This document shows, piece after piece, positions 36,592-44,065 of a DNA stretch of 49,304 nucleotides. The position numbers and the translations under genes are program-made. How positions within the stretch are numbered: the first letter of the stretch is position 1; every line of letters begins with the position of its first letter. The stretch lies in the NCBI GenBank assembly GCA_902624105.1, contig CACNWH010000008.1, positions 1 through 49,304 on the forward strand, given 5' to 3'. This DNA comes from an uncultured Prochlorococcus sp. GTDB taxonomy: Bacteria > Cyanobacteriota > Cyanobacteriia > PCC-6307 > Cyanobiaceae. Below the pieces are notes generated by a model. That model was not told the origin of the DNA. It was given only the letters and a program-made list of their open reading frames with translations, and made no database searches.

Positions 36592-37205
36592 ATTATTTCA
36601 TTTATTTTTTTAAAAAGTTTTTCTCTATTCTGATCATTATTTTCAAATATTTTTTGAGATTTCTCTTCTTTTTTAAGATTATTTGATTGGATTCTAATAA
36701 TTTTTTCAGCTTCAGCACGACTGATTTTATCTCTATCCATTAATCTCTGAATTTGATTTTCCTTTGAACATTTAATTAACCAAATTTCTGTACATATTGA
36801 TTCGAATTTTGCTTCAAATAATAGTGGTATCTCTAAAATTAATACCCTATCATTTTTATATTTTATACAGTCCTCAACCATTTTTATTTTAATTAAGGGG
36901 TGTAATACACTCTCGAGCCACTTCCTTTTATTCTCATTATTAAATATTATTTTTTTTAAAAATTTAAAATTTATTCGTTCACTGCTTGAGGATTGATCAA
37001 GAATTTCCTTCCCAAAATAAGCTATTACTTTTTCATACGTCTCAGGTCTATTACTTAGAATTCTTTTTGAGTAATTATCAGCATTTAATATCTTTAAATT
37101 CTTACTATCTGCAATATATTTTGCAATCGTTGATTTCCCCGAAGCTATATTCCCTGTTAAACCTATTCTTTTTTGAGTAATTGATAAATTATCTGTGATA
37201 GACAT
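36588..37205 (-). CDS. coaE: Dephospho-CoA kinase
   Basis: 205 aa P-loop kinase that makes coenzyme A from dephospho-CoA. The P-loop is GNIASGKST (residues 18-26), followed by NADNYSKRIL, the CoA-lid region VLHPLIKIKM and a LEIPLLFEA acidic segment, then the RLMDRDKISRAEAEKII arginine-rich lid. The start MSITD gives a short N-terminal extension before RIGLTGN. It is convergent with gatB by 4-nt overlap and divergent from argJ. Confidence 0.94.
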   Translation of the reverse strand: MSITDNLSITQKRIGLTGNIASGKSTIAKYIADSKNLKILNADNYSKRILSNRPETYEKVIAYFGKEILDQSSSSERINFKFLKKIIFNNENKRKWLESVLHPLIKIKMVEDCIKYKNDRVLILEIPLLFEAKFESICTEIWLIKCSKENQIQRLMDRDKISRAEAEKIIRIQSNNLKKEEKSQKIFENNDQNREKLFKKINEII

Positions 37206-37281
37206 TTTATTAATAGATCAGTGTAAAAAAAATGAACTGGAGTTAATATTAAATTGAAAATTAATAATATGAGTTCTTAAT

Positions 37282-38505
37282 TTGACTTGGTTTGATAATG
37301 ACGATACCAACATAACACCTGAAGGTTTTTATTTTTCTGGAATTTCAGCTGGGTTGAAAGATTCTAAAAAAAAAGATCTAGGTCTCATATTAGCTCCTGA
37401 AAATACTATATGTACTGGATTGTTTACTCAATCAACCGTTAGAGCTGCTTGCGTAGATTTATGTGAACAAAGAATATCTAAAACAGGTAATTTGATAAGA
37501 GCGATTTTAATAAATTCTGGTCATGCTAATGCTTGTACAGGAGACTTTGGATTAAGAGATTCCTTGAAGGCTACAAGCAAGGCCGCACAATTATTGGGTC
37601 TAAATGATAGCCAAGTGTTAATTTGTTCAACTGGCATTATTGGTGTTCCTATTCCCATATCAAATCTAATAAGTAATTTACCTGTCTTAATTGATAAATT
37701 GTCTAATAGTAATTCTAGGGATATCGCAGAAGCAATTTTAACCACTGATCTTACTATTAAAAGATTACTTATTGAGACAGAGATAGAAGGAAGGCGAATC
37801 AAAATATTAGGTATTGCAAAGGGATCTGGAATGATTTATCCAAATATGGCTACTATGCTCTCTTTCCTTGTTTGTGATGTGGGAATTGAAAAAAATATTT
37901 GGGACTCAATGATAAAAGAAGCCGCTCGAATCTCTTTTAATGCAATATCTGTCGATGGAGATATGAGTACTAATGACTCTTTGATAGCTTTAAATGGAGG
38001 AAATAAAATAGATTCTCAATATTTACCTATCATTGAAGAGGGAATAAATATTGTTTGTCAAAGACTCGCTAAGGCTATTGCAAGAGACGGAGAAGGTGCA
38101 AATTGTTTAATCGAGGTAAGAGTGGATGGTGCAAAGAATGATTTTGATGCATTGAAAATCGCTAGAAAAATAAGTAGTTCCTCTCTTGTTAAAACAGCAA
38201 TTCATGGATGCGATCCTAATTGGGGTAGAATAATTTCAGCAGCTGGAAGTTCAGGTGTTGATTTTAATTTGAGTGATGTTGATTTATTTATTGGCGAATA
38301 TCAGATTTTGAAAGGTGGTGATCTAATTCAATTTGATAAAGAAGAAATATCTTTCTACATAAAATCAAAAATGAAAGGAAAATATCTTGTCTCGGATACA
38401 GTTGAAATAATAATACATTTAAATAATGGGAAAGGAATGGGAAGGTCTTGGGGTTGTGATTTATCAAAAAGATATGTTGAGATAAATAGCGAATATACTA
38501 CATAA
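37282..38505 (+). CDS. argJ: Bifunctional ornithine acetyltransferase / N-acetylglutamate synthase
   Basis: 407 aa. Enzyme of the cyclic arginine pathway that moves acetyl from acetylornithine to glutamate. It has GFYFSGISAGLK, the NSGHANACTG oxyanion region and the autocleavage site KGSGMIYPNMATML with nucleophile Thr191, followed by DGDMSTNDS and HGCDPNWGRI. The usual N-terminus is shortened and the only fitting start is TTG at 37282, as the nearby ATG at 37269 hits a stop after three codons. It precedes a 187-base non-coding stretch. Confidence 0.93.
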   Translation: MTWFDNDDTNITPEGFYFSGISAGLKDSKKKDLGLILAPENTICTGLFTQSTVRAACVDLCEQRISKTGNLIRAILINSGHANACTGDFGLRDSLKATSKAAQLLGLNDSQVLICSTGIIGVPIPISNLISNLPVLIDKLSNSNSRDIAEAILTTDLTIKRLLIETEIEGRRIKILGIAKGSGMIYPNMATMLSFLVCDVGIEKNIWDSMIKEAARISFNAISVDGDMSTNDSLIALNGGNKIDSQYLPIIEEGINIVCQRLAKAIARDGEGANCLIEVRVDGAKNDFDALKIARKISSSSLVKTAIHGCDPNWGRIISAAGSSGVDFNLSDVDLFIGEYQILKGGDLIQFDKEEISFYIKSKMKGKYLVSDTVEIIIHLNNGKGMGRSWGCDLSKRYVEINSEYTT

Positions 38506-38692
38506 GTCTAAATTAACATCAGGGCAGCCGATTATTGATACTCTAAAAACTATGTGATACTAGATTTCAACGAAAATAATTTTTAAAATAAACAACTTAT
38601 TAAAATATTATTAGCAAGGTTAGCCAGTATTGAAGGTCTATTTTGGAGATATTCAACGTTTGATTGGTTAGTGTACTTTCAGATAATTCTTT
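38506..38692. other. Intergenic region after argJ, nothing recognised
   Basis: About 187 AT-rich bases between argJ and the end of the small membrane gene, which is convergent. I looked for a tRNA, a terminator hairpin with T-run and small ORFs and saw none that could be supported. Confidence 0.5.
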
Positions 38693-38926
38693 TTACAACT
38701 TCAAAAAATCTAGAGGAATGATTTGATTTATATCAAGGAATAACATTGTTCCAGCTCCAATAAGTGCTCCAAAAAAACCAGTGAAAAAATAAGTTGATAA
38801 TTTAAAACCGCTTACTGAAGAGTCTATAGAGCTTCCTTTTGGTGCTTTGTCAACAATTTTTAGGCGCTTATTGGCATTTGGTTGCTTAAGTTGTTGGTGT
38901 CGGATAAGGGCTTCGAAATCAGGCAT
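38693..38926 (-). CDS. Small membrane protein overlapping the ParA gene
   Basis: 77 aa from the ATG at 38926; an earlier in-frame start at 38962 is buried further in the ParA gene. The first 45 residues are basic and polar (MPDFEALIRHQQLKQPNANK), then a hydrophobic segment around 48-68 (YFFTGFFGALIGAGTMLFL) anchors the protein. It overlaps the ParA coding end by 67 bases, so the two are tightly linked in translation. No family recognised; a role as a membrane or cargo partner of ParA is conjecture. Confidence 0.6.
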   Translation of the reverse strand: MPDFEALIRHQQLKQPNANKRLKIVDKAPKGSSIDSSVSGFKLSTYFFTGFFGALIGAGTMLFLDINQIIPLDFLKL

Positions 38927-39531
38927 GATACTTGAGATGCTATGGAACAATAAGCAGACCAACCCGTCATTCTCCGGGGGTCTGATCTGCCTAAATCATC
39001 TACTGCTTCAAAAACTGTATTGCCAGATGCCTCTGCTTTGTCGAATGCTGATAATAGGGGTATAAATCCATCAAAAACTTTCAGTCCAAATTTTTGAAGA
39101 GCTTCTCTAGCTTGAAAGGCAGCTTTTTGCTTCCTTGCATCAACTTTGACAATCAAAACAGCGTGATTCACTTTTAAGGTATTTAATAAATTTGCTAATT
39201 CAACTGTTAATTCTACGGATCTTGCTTTAGGAGTAGTTGGGATTATTACCAAATCTGATCCATAAGCCAAGTGTTTTAATTCTTCTTCATCACTACTTGC
39301 TTGACCATCTGTAATAACAATATCTGAAGCTCTTGATGCTTTAGCTGCTGCACTTACTGGAAAGATAGGAAAAGGTAGATTGCCTCTGGAGGCATAAGCT
39401 AAGGCCGATCTGTTTTTGTCTGCATCAACAATACAAACATTTTTGCCTTGGCGATCCCAAACACTTGCTAAGTGAATACTTGTGCAAGTTTTTGCTACCC
39501 CTCCTTTTTGGCCGCAAACAGTAATAAACAA
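38860..39531 (-). CDS. ParA-family ATPase (orphan, no ParB)
   Basis: 223 aa. Deviant Walker A CGQKGGVAKTCTS at residues 6-18 with signature Lys, then IVDADKNRSALAYASRG (Walker A'-like), DIVITDGQ (Walker B), and later LIVKVDARKQKA. ParA proteins position cargo such as chromosomes, plasmids, carboxysomes or chemoreceptors on the nucleoid. No ParB is nearby; the overlapping small membrane protein is the only linked candidate partner. The C-terminal 20 residues (Ser/Asn-rich) run into the overlap. Divergent from the aldo/keto reductase gene. Confidence 0.88.
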   Translation of the reverse strand: MFITVCGQKGGVAKTCTSIHLASVWDRQGKNVCIVDADKNRSALAYASRGNLPFPIFPVSAAAKASRASDIVITDGQASSDEEELKHLAYGSDLVIIPTTPKARSVELTVELANLLNTLKVNHAVLIVKVDARKQKAAFQAREALQKFGLKVFDGFIPLLSAFDKAEASGNTVFEAVDDLGRSDPRRMTGWSAYCSIASQVSCLISKPLSDTNNLSNQMPISA

Positions 39532-39661
39532 TGATTTTAATATTTTTCCTACTTTGGGTAATATTTGATTAATGTCAAGTGAAAATCAAATAAAAAATAT
39601 AAATAATCAAAATTAATAATATTTTTTTGGTAAGTTTGTAAATGTAGTATTCAAGATTGTA

Positions 39662-40624
39662 TTGAAAAAGAAAATTGGGTTAGGAACTTGGTCATGGGGC
39701 AATAAATTTTTTTGGAACTATAATGTTAGTTCGGATGAAGAGCTGTATGAGACTTTTTCTGAGGCGTTAAATCAAGGCTTCTCATTTATTGATACTGCTG
39801 ACTCATACGGAACTGGAAGTTTATCTGGAAAGAGTGAAGAATTAATAGGTCAGTTTTTGCAAAGAGTAGTTAAGACAAAAAAAAATAACATTAAAATTGC
39901 AACAAAATTAGCACCTTACCCATGGAGGATAGGAAGACAAGGGTTTAGCATCCCTTATAAGAAAAGTTTAAATAGACTAAATAATCAATTAGATATTGTT
40001 CAGCTCCATTGGTCGACTCAAAGATATAATCCTTGGCAGGATTTTCAGCTTTTAAATAATCTATGTGATTTAATTGATGAAGGATTTCAATTCCAGATTG
40101 GTCTATCAAATATTGGGCCTAAAAGATTATTAAAAATAATACATTTTTTAAAAGATAAAAATAAAAGAGTTAGTAGCGTTCAAGTACAGTTCTCTTTACT
40201 TTCGCCTAATAATGAAAAACAAAAATATGTAAAAAAAATTTGCGAACAAAATAAAATTGATTTTCTTGCTTATAGCCCTTTGGCTTTTGGGATTCTTTGC
40301 CAAGACCCTTCAATGACCCAAAAAGGTAAGAGATCTCTATTAAGAAATTTTATTTTTCAAGCATATGATAAACCAACATTAGATTTGAGAAAAGTAATGA
40401 AGGAAATCGCTAAAGCAAGATCAGCTTCCTTAGCACAAGTTGCATTAAATTGGTGCTTTTATAATGGGGCAATACCAATAGTTGGTTTACGCAAAAAAAA
40501 TCAAGTTCTAGATATTTCTAAGGTATTTAAGTGGAACTTAACTAGGAGTGAATTTGAGACACTTGATAATGCTTCGAAAAATTGTCTTAAAAAAATGCCA
40601 GCAAATCCATTCTCAAGTCTATAA
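39662..40624 (+). CDS. Aldo/keto reductase
   Basis: 320 aa (beta/alpha)8 NAD(P)H-dependent reductase. It has LGTWSWGN at the N-terminus, FIDTADSYGTG with the catalytic Asp and Tyr, KIATKLAPYPWR with the catalytic Lys, the LDIVQLHWS histidine, IGLSNIGP, and a C-terminal cofactor loop PIVGLRKKNQ. The substrate is unknown. The start is TTG at 39662; the nearest upstream ATG is followed directly by TAG, so it cannot be used. Members of this family occur widely in cyanobacteria, often in carbonyl detoxification. Confidence 0.9.
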   Translation: MKKKIGLGTWSWGNKFFWNYNVSSDEELYETFSEALNQGFSFIDTADSYGTGSLSGKSEELIGQFLQRVVKTKKNNIKIATKLAPYPWRIGRQGFSIPYKKSLNRLNNQLDIVQLHWSTQRYNPWQDFQLLNNLCDLIDEGFQFQIGLSNIGPKRLLKIIHFLKDKNKRVSSVQVQFSLLSPNNEKQKYVKKICEQNKIDFLAYSPLAFGILCQDPSMTQKGKRSLLRNFIFQAYDKPTLDLRKVMKEIAKARSASLAQVALNWCFYNGAIPIVGLRKKNQVLDISKVFKWNLTRSEFETLDNASKNCLKKMPANPFSSL

Positions 40625-40635
40625 ATCTGTTTTAA

Positions 40636-40773
40636 TTATTTAGATGCAATATTTTTTCCGTTTTTTACTGAAGATGTACTCCAAAGCTCAGAAGGAAATT
40701 TTTCTCCAGTAAATCTGAGAACCTTAGGATTTAAATTAACTAGTAGATCATTTATATTTTTGCTTGAGCTCAT
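40636..40773 (-). CDS. Small conserved-looking hypothetical protein (45 aa)
   Basis: A short ORF on the minus strand, ATG at 40773. The sequence opens MSSSKNINDLLVNLNPKVLR and continues FTGEKFPSELWS with a Ser/Lys/Asn-rich tail. There is no membrane segment. It ends 12 bases after the stop of the convergent aldo/keto reductase and lies upstream of the ssrA end in the same gap. Proline/tryptophan content makes it look like a real protein, but there is no recognised family. Confidence 0.5.
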   Translation of the reverse strand: MSSSKNINDLLVNLNPKVLRFTGEKFPSELWSTSSVKNGKNIASK

Positions 40774-40930
40774 TTTAAAAATAAAATTTTTAATACATTA
40801 AAAGAATTATGAGTTAATACTCTCGGTATATATACCTATATCTTTACATTAATGTTCTATATTACATATTTTTGAAGCAAAAATTACATGATTTAACAAG
40901 ATTATTTACGGCCACTTAATTATTTTTTTA

Positions 40931-41206
40931 GAATTGAAGAGCCCTTCCAGGCTCTCTGTATCATTTGGTTTATAAGGCTGATATAACCCCATCTCCTTTT
41001 GATCAAGCAGCAACTGGTGCTGTTTGACGGGAGAAACTAACGATTTTGTTAGCGTTTATGTTTTTGCTCTTGCCGAGCAGGCTTCAGTCATCTTCCTTAT
41101 ACCCCGTCGAAACCATTGCAACCCCAAAAATGGAGCTGAGCGGAATCGAACCGCTGTCCGAAATATCGGTTGAGATCACCTAGTCCAGTTGGACATTTAT
41201 ATTCTG
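40931..41206 (-). ncRNA. ssrA: Two-piece (permuted) transfer-messenger RNA
   Basis: tmRNA rescues stalled ribosomes by trans-translation. On the minus strand the acceptor piece comes first: T arm GCGGTTCGATTCCGC and 3' end CAGCTCCA (about 41131-41206; CCA is added later). After only TTTTT the coding piece begins with GGGGTTGCAATGG and GACGGGG (from 41125). GGGGUUG pairs with CAGCUCC as a 7-bp acceptor stem. The tag reading frame (41053 down to 41003) starts at GCT and encodes ANKIVSFSRQTAPVAA-stop. This permuted order is known from picocyanobacteria. The outer ends are approximate; a hairpin at 40929-40950 may mark the 3' end. Confidence 0.95.
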
Positions 41207-41255
41207 ACAGGCAAAATTAATATTGGATAGATATTTCCATATTTTTACAAATTTT

Positions 41256-42380
41256 ATGAATGTTGTTGCATCATCTCCAGAAGGATTGGAGAAACTTCTA
41301 GCAAAAGAAGTTTCTGATTTTGGTGGAAAACAAGTAAAAATTTTGAAAAGAAGTGTTTCTTTTAAGTGCGATTTAGCAACATTTTATAGACTTCATTTCT
41401 ATTCGAGAATTGCTTTTCGCTTTTACAGAGAGGTTTCACGTTTTCCATGCTCGGATAAAAACAGCTTATATAAAGGTATTCAATCTTCTTTTGATTGGAT
41501 GAAGTGGCTTCCAACTAATAAAAGTTTTTGTGTACAAGTAACAGGTAAAAATTCATTTTTAAGACATACTCATTTCACAGCTTTACAAGTTAAAAATGCG
41601 ATTATTGATTTACAAAAAAAATTTTTAGGTTCTAGATCAGATATCTCTATTAAAAATCCTTACTTAATAATTCATTTGCATCTTAATAATGAAGAAGCCA
41701 TTCTAAGTTTACAAAGTACTTTTGAGAGCTTACATAAACGAGGATATCGACCACTTATGGCTGATGCTCCTCTTAAGGAAAATTTAGCTGCAGGACTGTT
41801 ACAAATTACTGAGTGGGAAGGAAAAACCCCTTTAATAGATATTATGTGTGGATCAGGAACTCTATTAATTGAAGCTATATCTCAGTATTTAAGGATTCCA
41901 AACTTAACTAGAAAAAATTATCTTTTTGAAAATTGGATTGATTTCAAAAAAGATATTTTTACATCAGAAAAATTGAAATTAATGAATAATGATTTGGGAG
42001 ATTTAAAAATATCCAAGGTCATGGGATGTGAAATTGATATTGATATCCTTGAACAAGCTAAAAAGAATATTTCTTTAGCAGGTTTAGAAAATTATATTGA
42101 ATTGCATAATATGGATTTCTCTAATCTAACTATTAATGATGAACCAGGAATTATATTGTGCAATCCTCCCTATGGCAGAAGAATTGGAGATGAACACGAA
42201 TTAATTGATTTATATTCTAAATTAGGAGATTTTTTAAAGCAGAATTGTTCTGGCTGGACCTTTTGGTTGTTAAGCGGCAATCCTAAACTTACTAAATATT
42301 TAAAGATGAAGGCAAGCTTAAAAATACCTATAAATAATGGTGGGATAGATTGTAGATGGATTAAATATTTAATTAATTAA
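41256..42380 (+). CDS. rRNA (guanine-N2)-methyltransferase, RlmL/YpsC type with THUMP domain
   Basis: 374 aa from the ATG at 41256; an upstream TTG would run close to the tmRNA gene. The N-terminal MNVVASSPEGLEKLLAKEVSDFGG and FRFYREVSRF belong to the ferredoxin-like/THUMP region that binds RNA. The C-terminal class I methyltransferase has LIDIMCGSGTLLIEA for SAM and ILCNPPYGRRIGD, the N-P-P-Y motif of amino-group methyltransferases, and GCEIDIDILEQAKKN. Likely methylates a guanine of 23S rRNA; exact site is inferred by family. It lies close to ssrA, divergently. Confidence 0.9.
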   Translation: MNVVASSPEGLEKLLAKEVSDFGGKQVKILKRSVSFKCDLATFYRLHFYSRIAFRFYREVSRFPCSDKNSLYKGIQSSFDWMKWLPTNKSFCVQVTGKNSFLRHTHFTALQVKNAIIDLQKKFLGSRSDISIKNPYLIIHLHLNNEEAILSLQSTFESLHKRGYRPLMADAPLKENLAAGLLQITEWEGKTPLIDIMCGSGTLLIEAISQYLRIPNLTRKNYLFENWIDFKKDIFTSEKLKLMNNDLGDLKISKVMGCEIDIDILEQAKKNISLAGLENYIELHNMDFSNLTINDEPGIILCNPPYGRRIGDEHELIDLYSKLGDFLKQNCSGWTFWLLSGNPKLTKYLKMKASLKIPINNGGIDCRWIKYLIN

Positions 42381-42382
42381 AT

Positions 42383-42769
42383 TTATTTCTTTCCTAAAAC
42401 AGCTTTAGTGGTTTTCCCTAATCCTTCTAAAGTTTGTGGTAAGTAAGGACCCTTAACAAGCTTTCCTCCAAGTTTTAGACTTAAACCTGCTAGAAATAAA
42501 TCAATTAATATTAATAATAATAAATTGTATTGAGGCTCCCAAGTATTGAATGCGTCAAGAAAAAGATAGGAAATTATATGTATGGTTATTAGCACCATTA
42601 ATAATAAAATTGCTCCAATAGCAATAAATACCCCTCCACTAATCAATCGTCTTTTTTCCCTGTCAACTTCTTTTAGAGCAATTCTTACATGTAAGTCCAT
42701 TACTGAACTAGCAATGGCAGAAAGTCTTGAGGCTGCGCTTGCAAAATTTTTGTTCTTGGATTTATCCAT
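42383..42769 (-). CDS. Holin-X/YqjE-like membrane protein (phage holin family)
   Basis: 128 aa from the ATG at 42769; a GTG at 42772 is an alternative. An amphipathic N-terminal part with RLSAIASSVMDLHVRIALKEVDREKRR is followed by two membrane helices (about 45-70 and 81-102). This layout matches the YqjE/Holin-X family of inner-membrane proteins, which despite its name is mostly chromosomal and not lytic. TGATG overlap couples it to the preceding gene. Function unknown, possibly stress-related. Confidence 0.75.
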   Translation of the reverse strand: MDKSKNKNFASAASRLSAIASSVMDLHVRIALKEVDREKRRLISGGVFIAIGAILLLMVLITIHIISYLFLDAFNTWEPQYNLLLLILIDLFLAGLSLKLGGKLVKGPYLPQTLEGLGKTTKAVLGKK

Positions 42770-43230
42770 CACTTTTTACCACTTGAAATGATGCTACCAA
42801 TTAAAACACCAATGCTTGCTGCTATAGCAATAGATAATATAGGTTTTTTTCTGATTGGGCGTTCAATTTTTGGTCTTAATGTTTTATTTAATTCGTCAAG
42901 TAATTCTTCTAATTGACTTTCTATAGGTTCAATATGTTCTCCTATCTCCAAATTGTTAGCTTGAATGGAGTCTATTATGTCAAATAATTGTTGTTTAATA
43001 CCTGCTGAGGACTTTCCAGTATGATTTGAAATTATATTGACTAGATCGTCAATTTTTCCTTTGGAGGTTTCAATAGTTTGCTTAGCAATAGAGGGCCATT
43101 TTTCTTGTATTAAAGGTATTAAGCCATCAAGTTTTTCAGTCAACCATTTATCTGATAGATTTTCTATCTCAGGCAGTTTATTATTTTCTTTCGTTTCATC
43201 GGTATCTTTTGGAGGATGAAAAGTTTCCAT
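42769..43230 (-). CDS. YqjD/ElaB (DUF883)-like C-tail anchored protein
   Basis: 153 aa. Acidic start (METFHPPKDTDETKENN), a long helical region with heptad-like pattern (about 60-125), and one C-terminal membrane segment (ILSIAIAASIGVLIGSIIS) with GxxxG-type glycines, preceded by basic RPIRKK. YqjD/ElaB proteins have this plan and bind ribosomes in stationary phase. It is upstream of and overlaps the Holin-X-like gene, the same neighbour order as in the yqjD-yqjE operon of enterobacteria. The identification rests on architecture more than on residue identity. Confidence 0.65.
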   Translation of the reverse strand: METFHPPKDTDETKENNKLPEIENLSDKWLTEKLDGLIPLIQEKWPSIAKQTIETSKGKIDDLVNIISNHTGKSSAGIKQQLFDIIDSIQANNLEIGEHIEPIESQLEELLDELNKTLRPKIERPIRKKPILSIAIAASIGVLIGSIISSGKK

Positions 43231-43412
43231 TAATCAAGATTAATTTATCTTTACATTAATCCCTATTAACTGAATTTGAAACCCTTATATATATTTTCTG
43301 GAAAAAATAAAAAACTAAAACATATAAAAGTTTATTTACATTTCTAGTATCTTTTTTCTTAGTGTAATAAGGTTTTGTTAAGCTTATTTTGTTTAAAATT
43401 AACTTCTTTATC

Positions 43413-43550
43413 ATGTATATCACTTTTGCGACTCTCTTTTTTGCTTCAAGAACTATACCAACCGATTTTGGATTAATAGCTGCTGCAATAGCTGGAGCTG
43501 GAAGTCTAATATTAATTGCTTTAAGATTTGTTCCTGATTCAGGCAATTAA
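43413..43550 (+). CDS. Small membrane protein (45 aa)
   Basis: ATG at 43413; 45 residues. After MYITFATLFFASRTIPTD comes a glycine/alanine-rich membrane span FGLIAAAIAGAGSLILIALRF and a short VPDSGN tail. It lies between the divergent membrane-protein pair and the 120-aa gene. Size and shape recall low-mass thylakoid subunits, but it does not match any photosystem or NDH subunit that I know, so no function is proposed. Confidence 0.5.
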   Translation: MYITFATLFFASRTIPTDFGLIAAAIAGAGSLILIALRFVPDSGN

Positions 43551-43623
43551 ATATCATAAATTTTTATTATTAGTAAAATCTTTAAATAATACATAATTAA
43601 AAATTTTATTTACAAGTTATCTA

Positions 43624-43986
43624 ATGAATAGATGGACTTTACTTAAGCATGAAAAAATAAATAACAAAATACTTGATATTCACTACGACTTTTTACTTGA
43701 GAATGGACAAGATTGTAAAACTTGGAAATTATTAATTTTTCCAGAACTTGATGGCGTATCAGTTGATATTGTTGAACATTCAAATCACCGTTTAATTTGG
43801 TTGACAATAGAAAATAAGCTCTTAACAAACAATAGGGGTTATGTTCAAAGGGTTGATAATGGAATATTTAAACCACTTGGAGTTGATATTAATAGTAATA
43901 ATTTTACGATAATTCTTAAAGGTAAGTCCATTAATGGATTGTTTAAAAAGAATGCTAACTTATGCCAGCTAGTTTCCTTGAATTAA
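43624..43986 (+). CDS. Small protein resembling LigD N-terminal phosphoesterase domain
   Basis: 120 aa. MNRWTLLKHE, then IHYDFLLENG with H20-Y21-D22 and E26, CKTWKL (W34), the region EHSNHRLIWL with H52 and H55, and RGYVQRVDNGIF follow the order of the LigD 3'-phosphoesterase family, whose motif H-Y-D-L-R-L-E is here H-Y-D-F-L-L-E. The arginine of that motif, known to contribute to catalysis in LigD, is replaced by Leu, so activity may be altered or lost. There is no ligase or primase domain. Role unknown; the next gene is smc. Confidence 0.6.
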   Translation: MNRWTLLKHEKINNKILDIHYDFLLENGQDCKTWKLLIFPELDGVSVDIVEHSNHRLIWLTIENKLLTNNRGYVQRVDNGIFKPLGVDINSNNFTIILKGKSINGLFKKNANLCQLVSLN

Positions 43987-44065
43987 TAAATATATATTAA
44001 TCTTAATATTTCTATTGAGATTTTCTATAAATTCGTTATTCTTACTTAGCTATTGAGACTTAAGA

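Noticed and set aside
38940-38990. GC-rich patch with a possible hairpin, considered as a tRNA or small RNA
   Set aside because: It lies inside the ParA coding region (encoding DPRRMTGWSAY) and does not form a cloverleaf.
40929-40950. Hairpin AGAGCC/GGCTCT at the tmRNA end as an intrinsic terminator
   Set aside because: It is not followed by a T-run on the minus strand; it may instead be part of the tmRNA 3' region, so it was not listed as a terminator.
42383-42769. Holin-X-like gene as evidence of a prophage
   Set aside because: The family is mainly chromosomal and no other phage gene is near.
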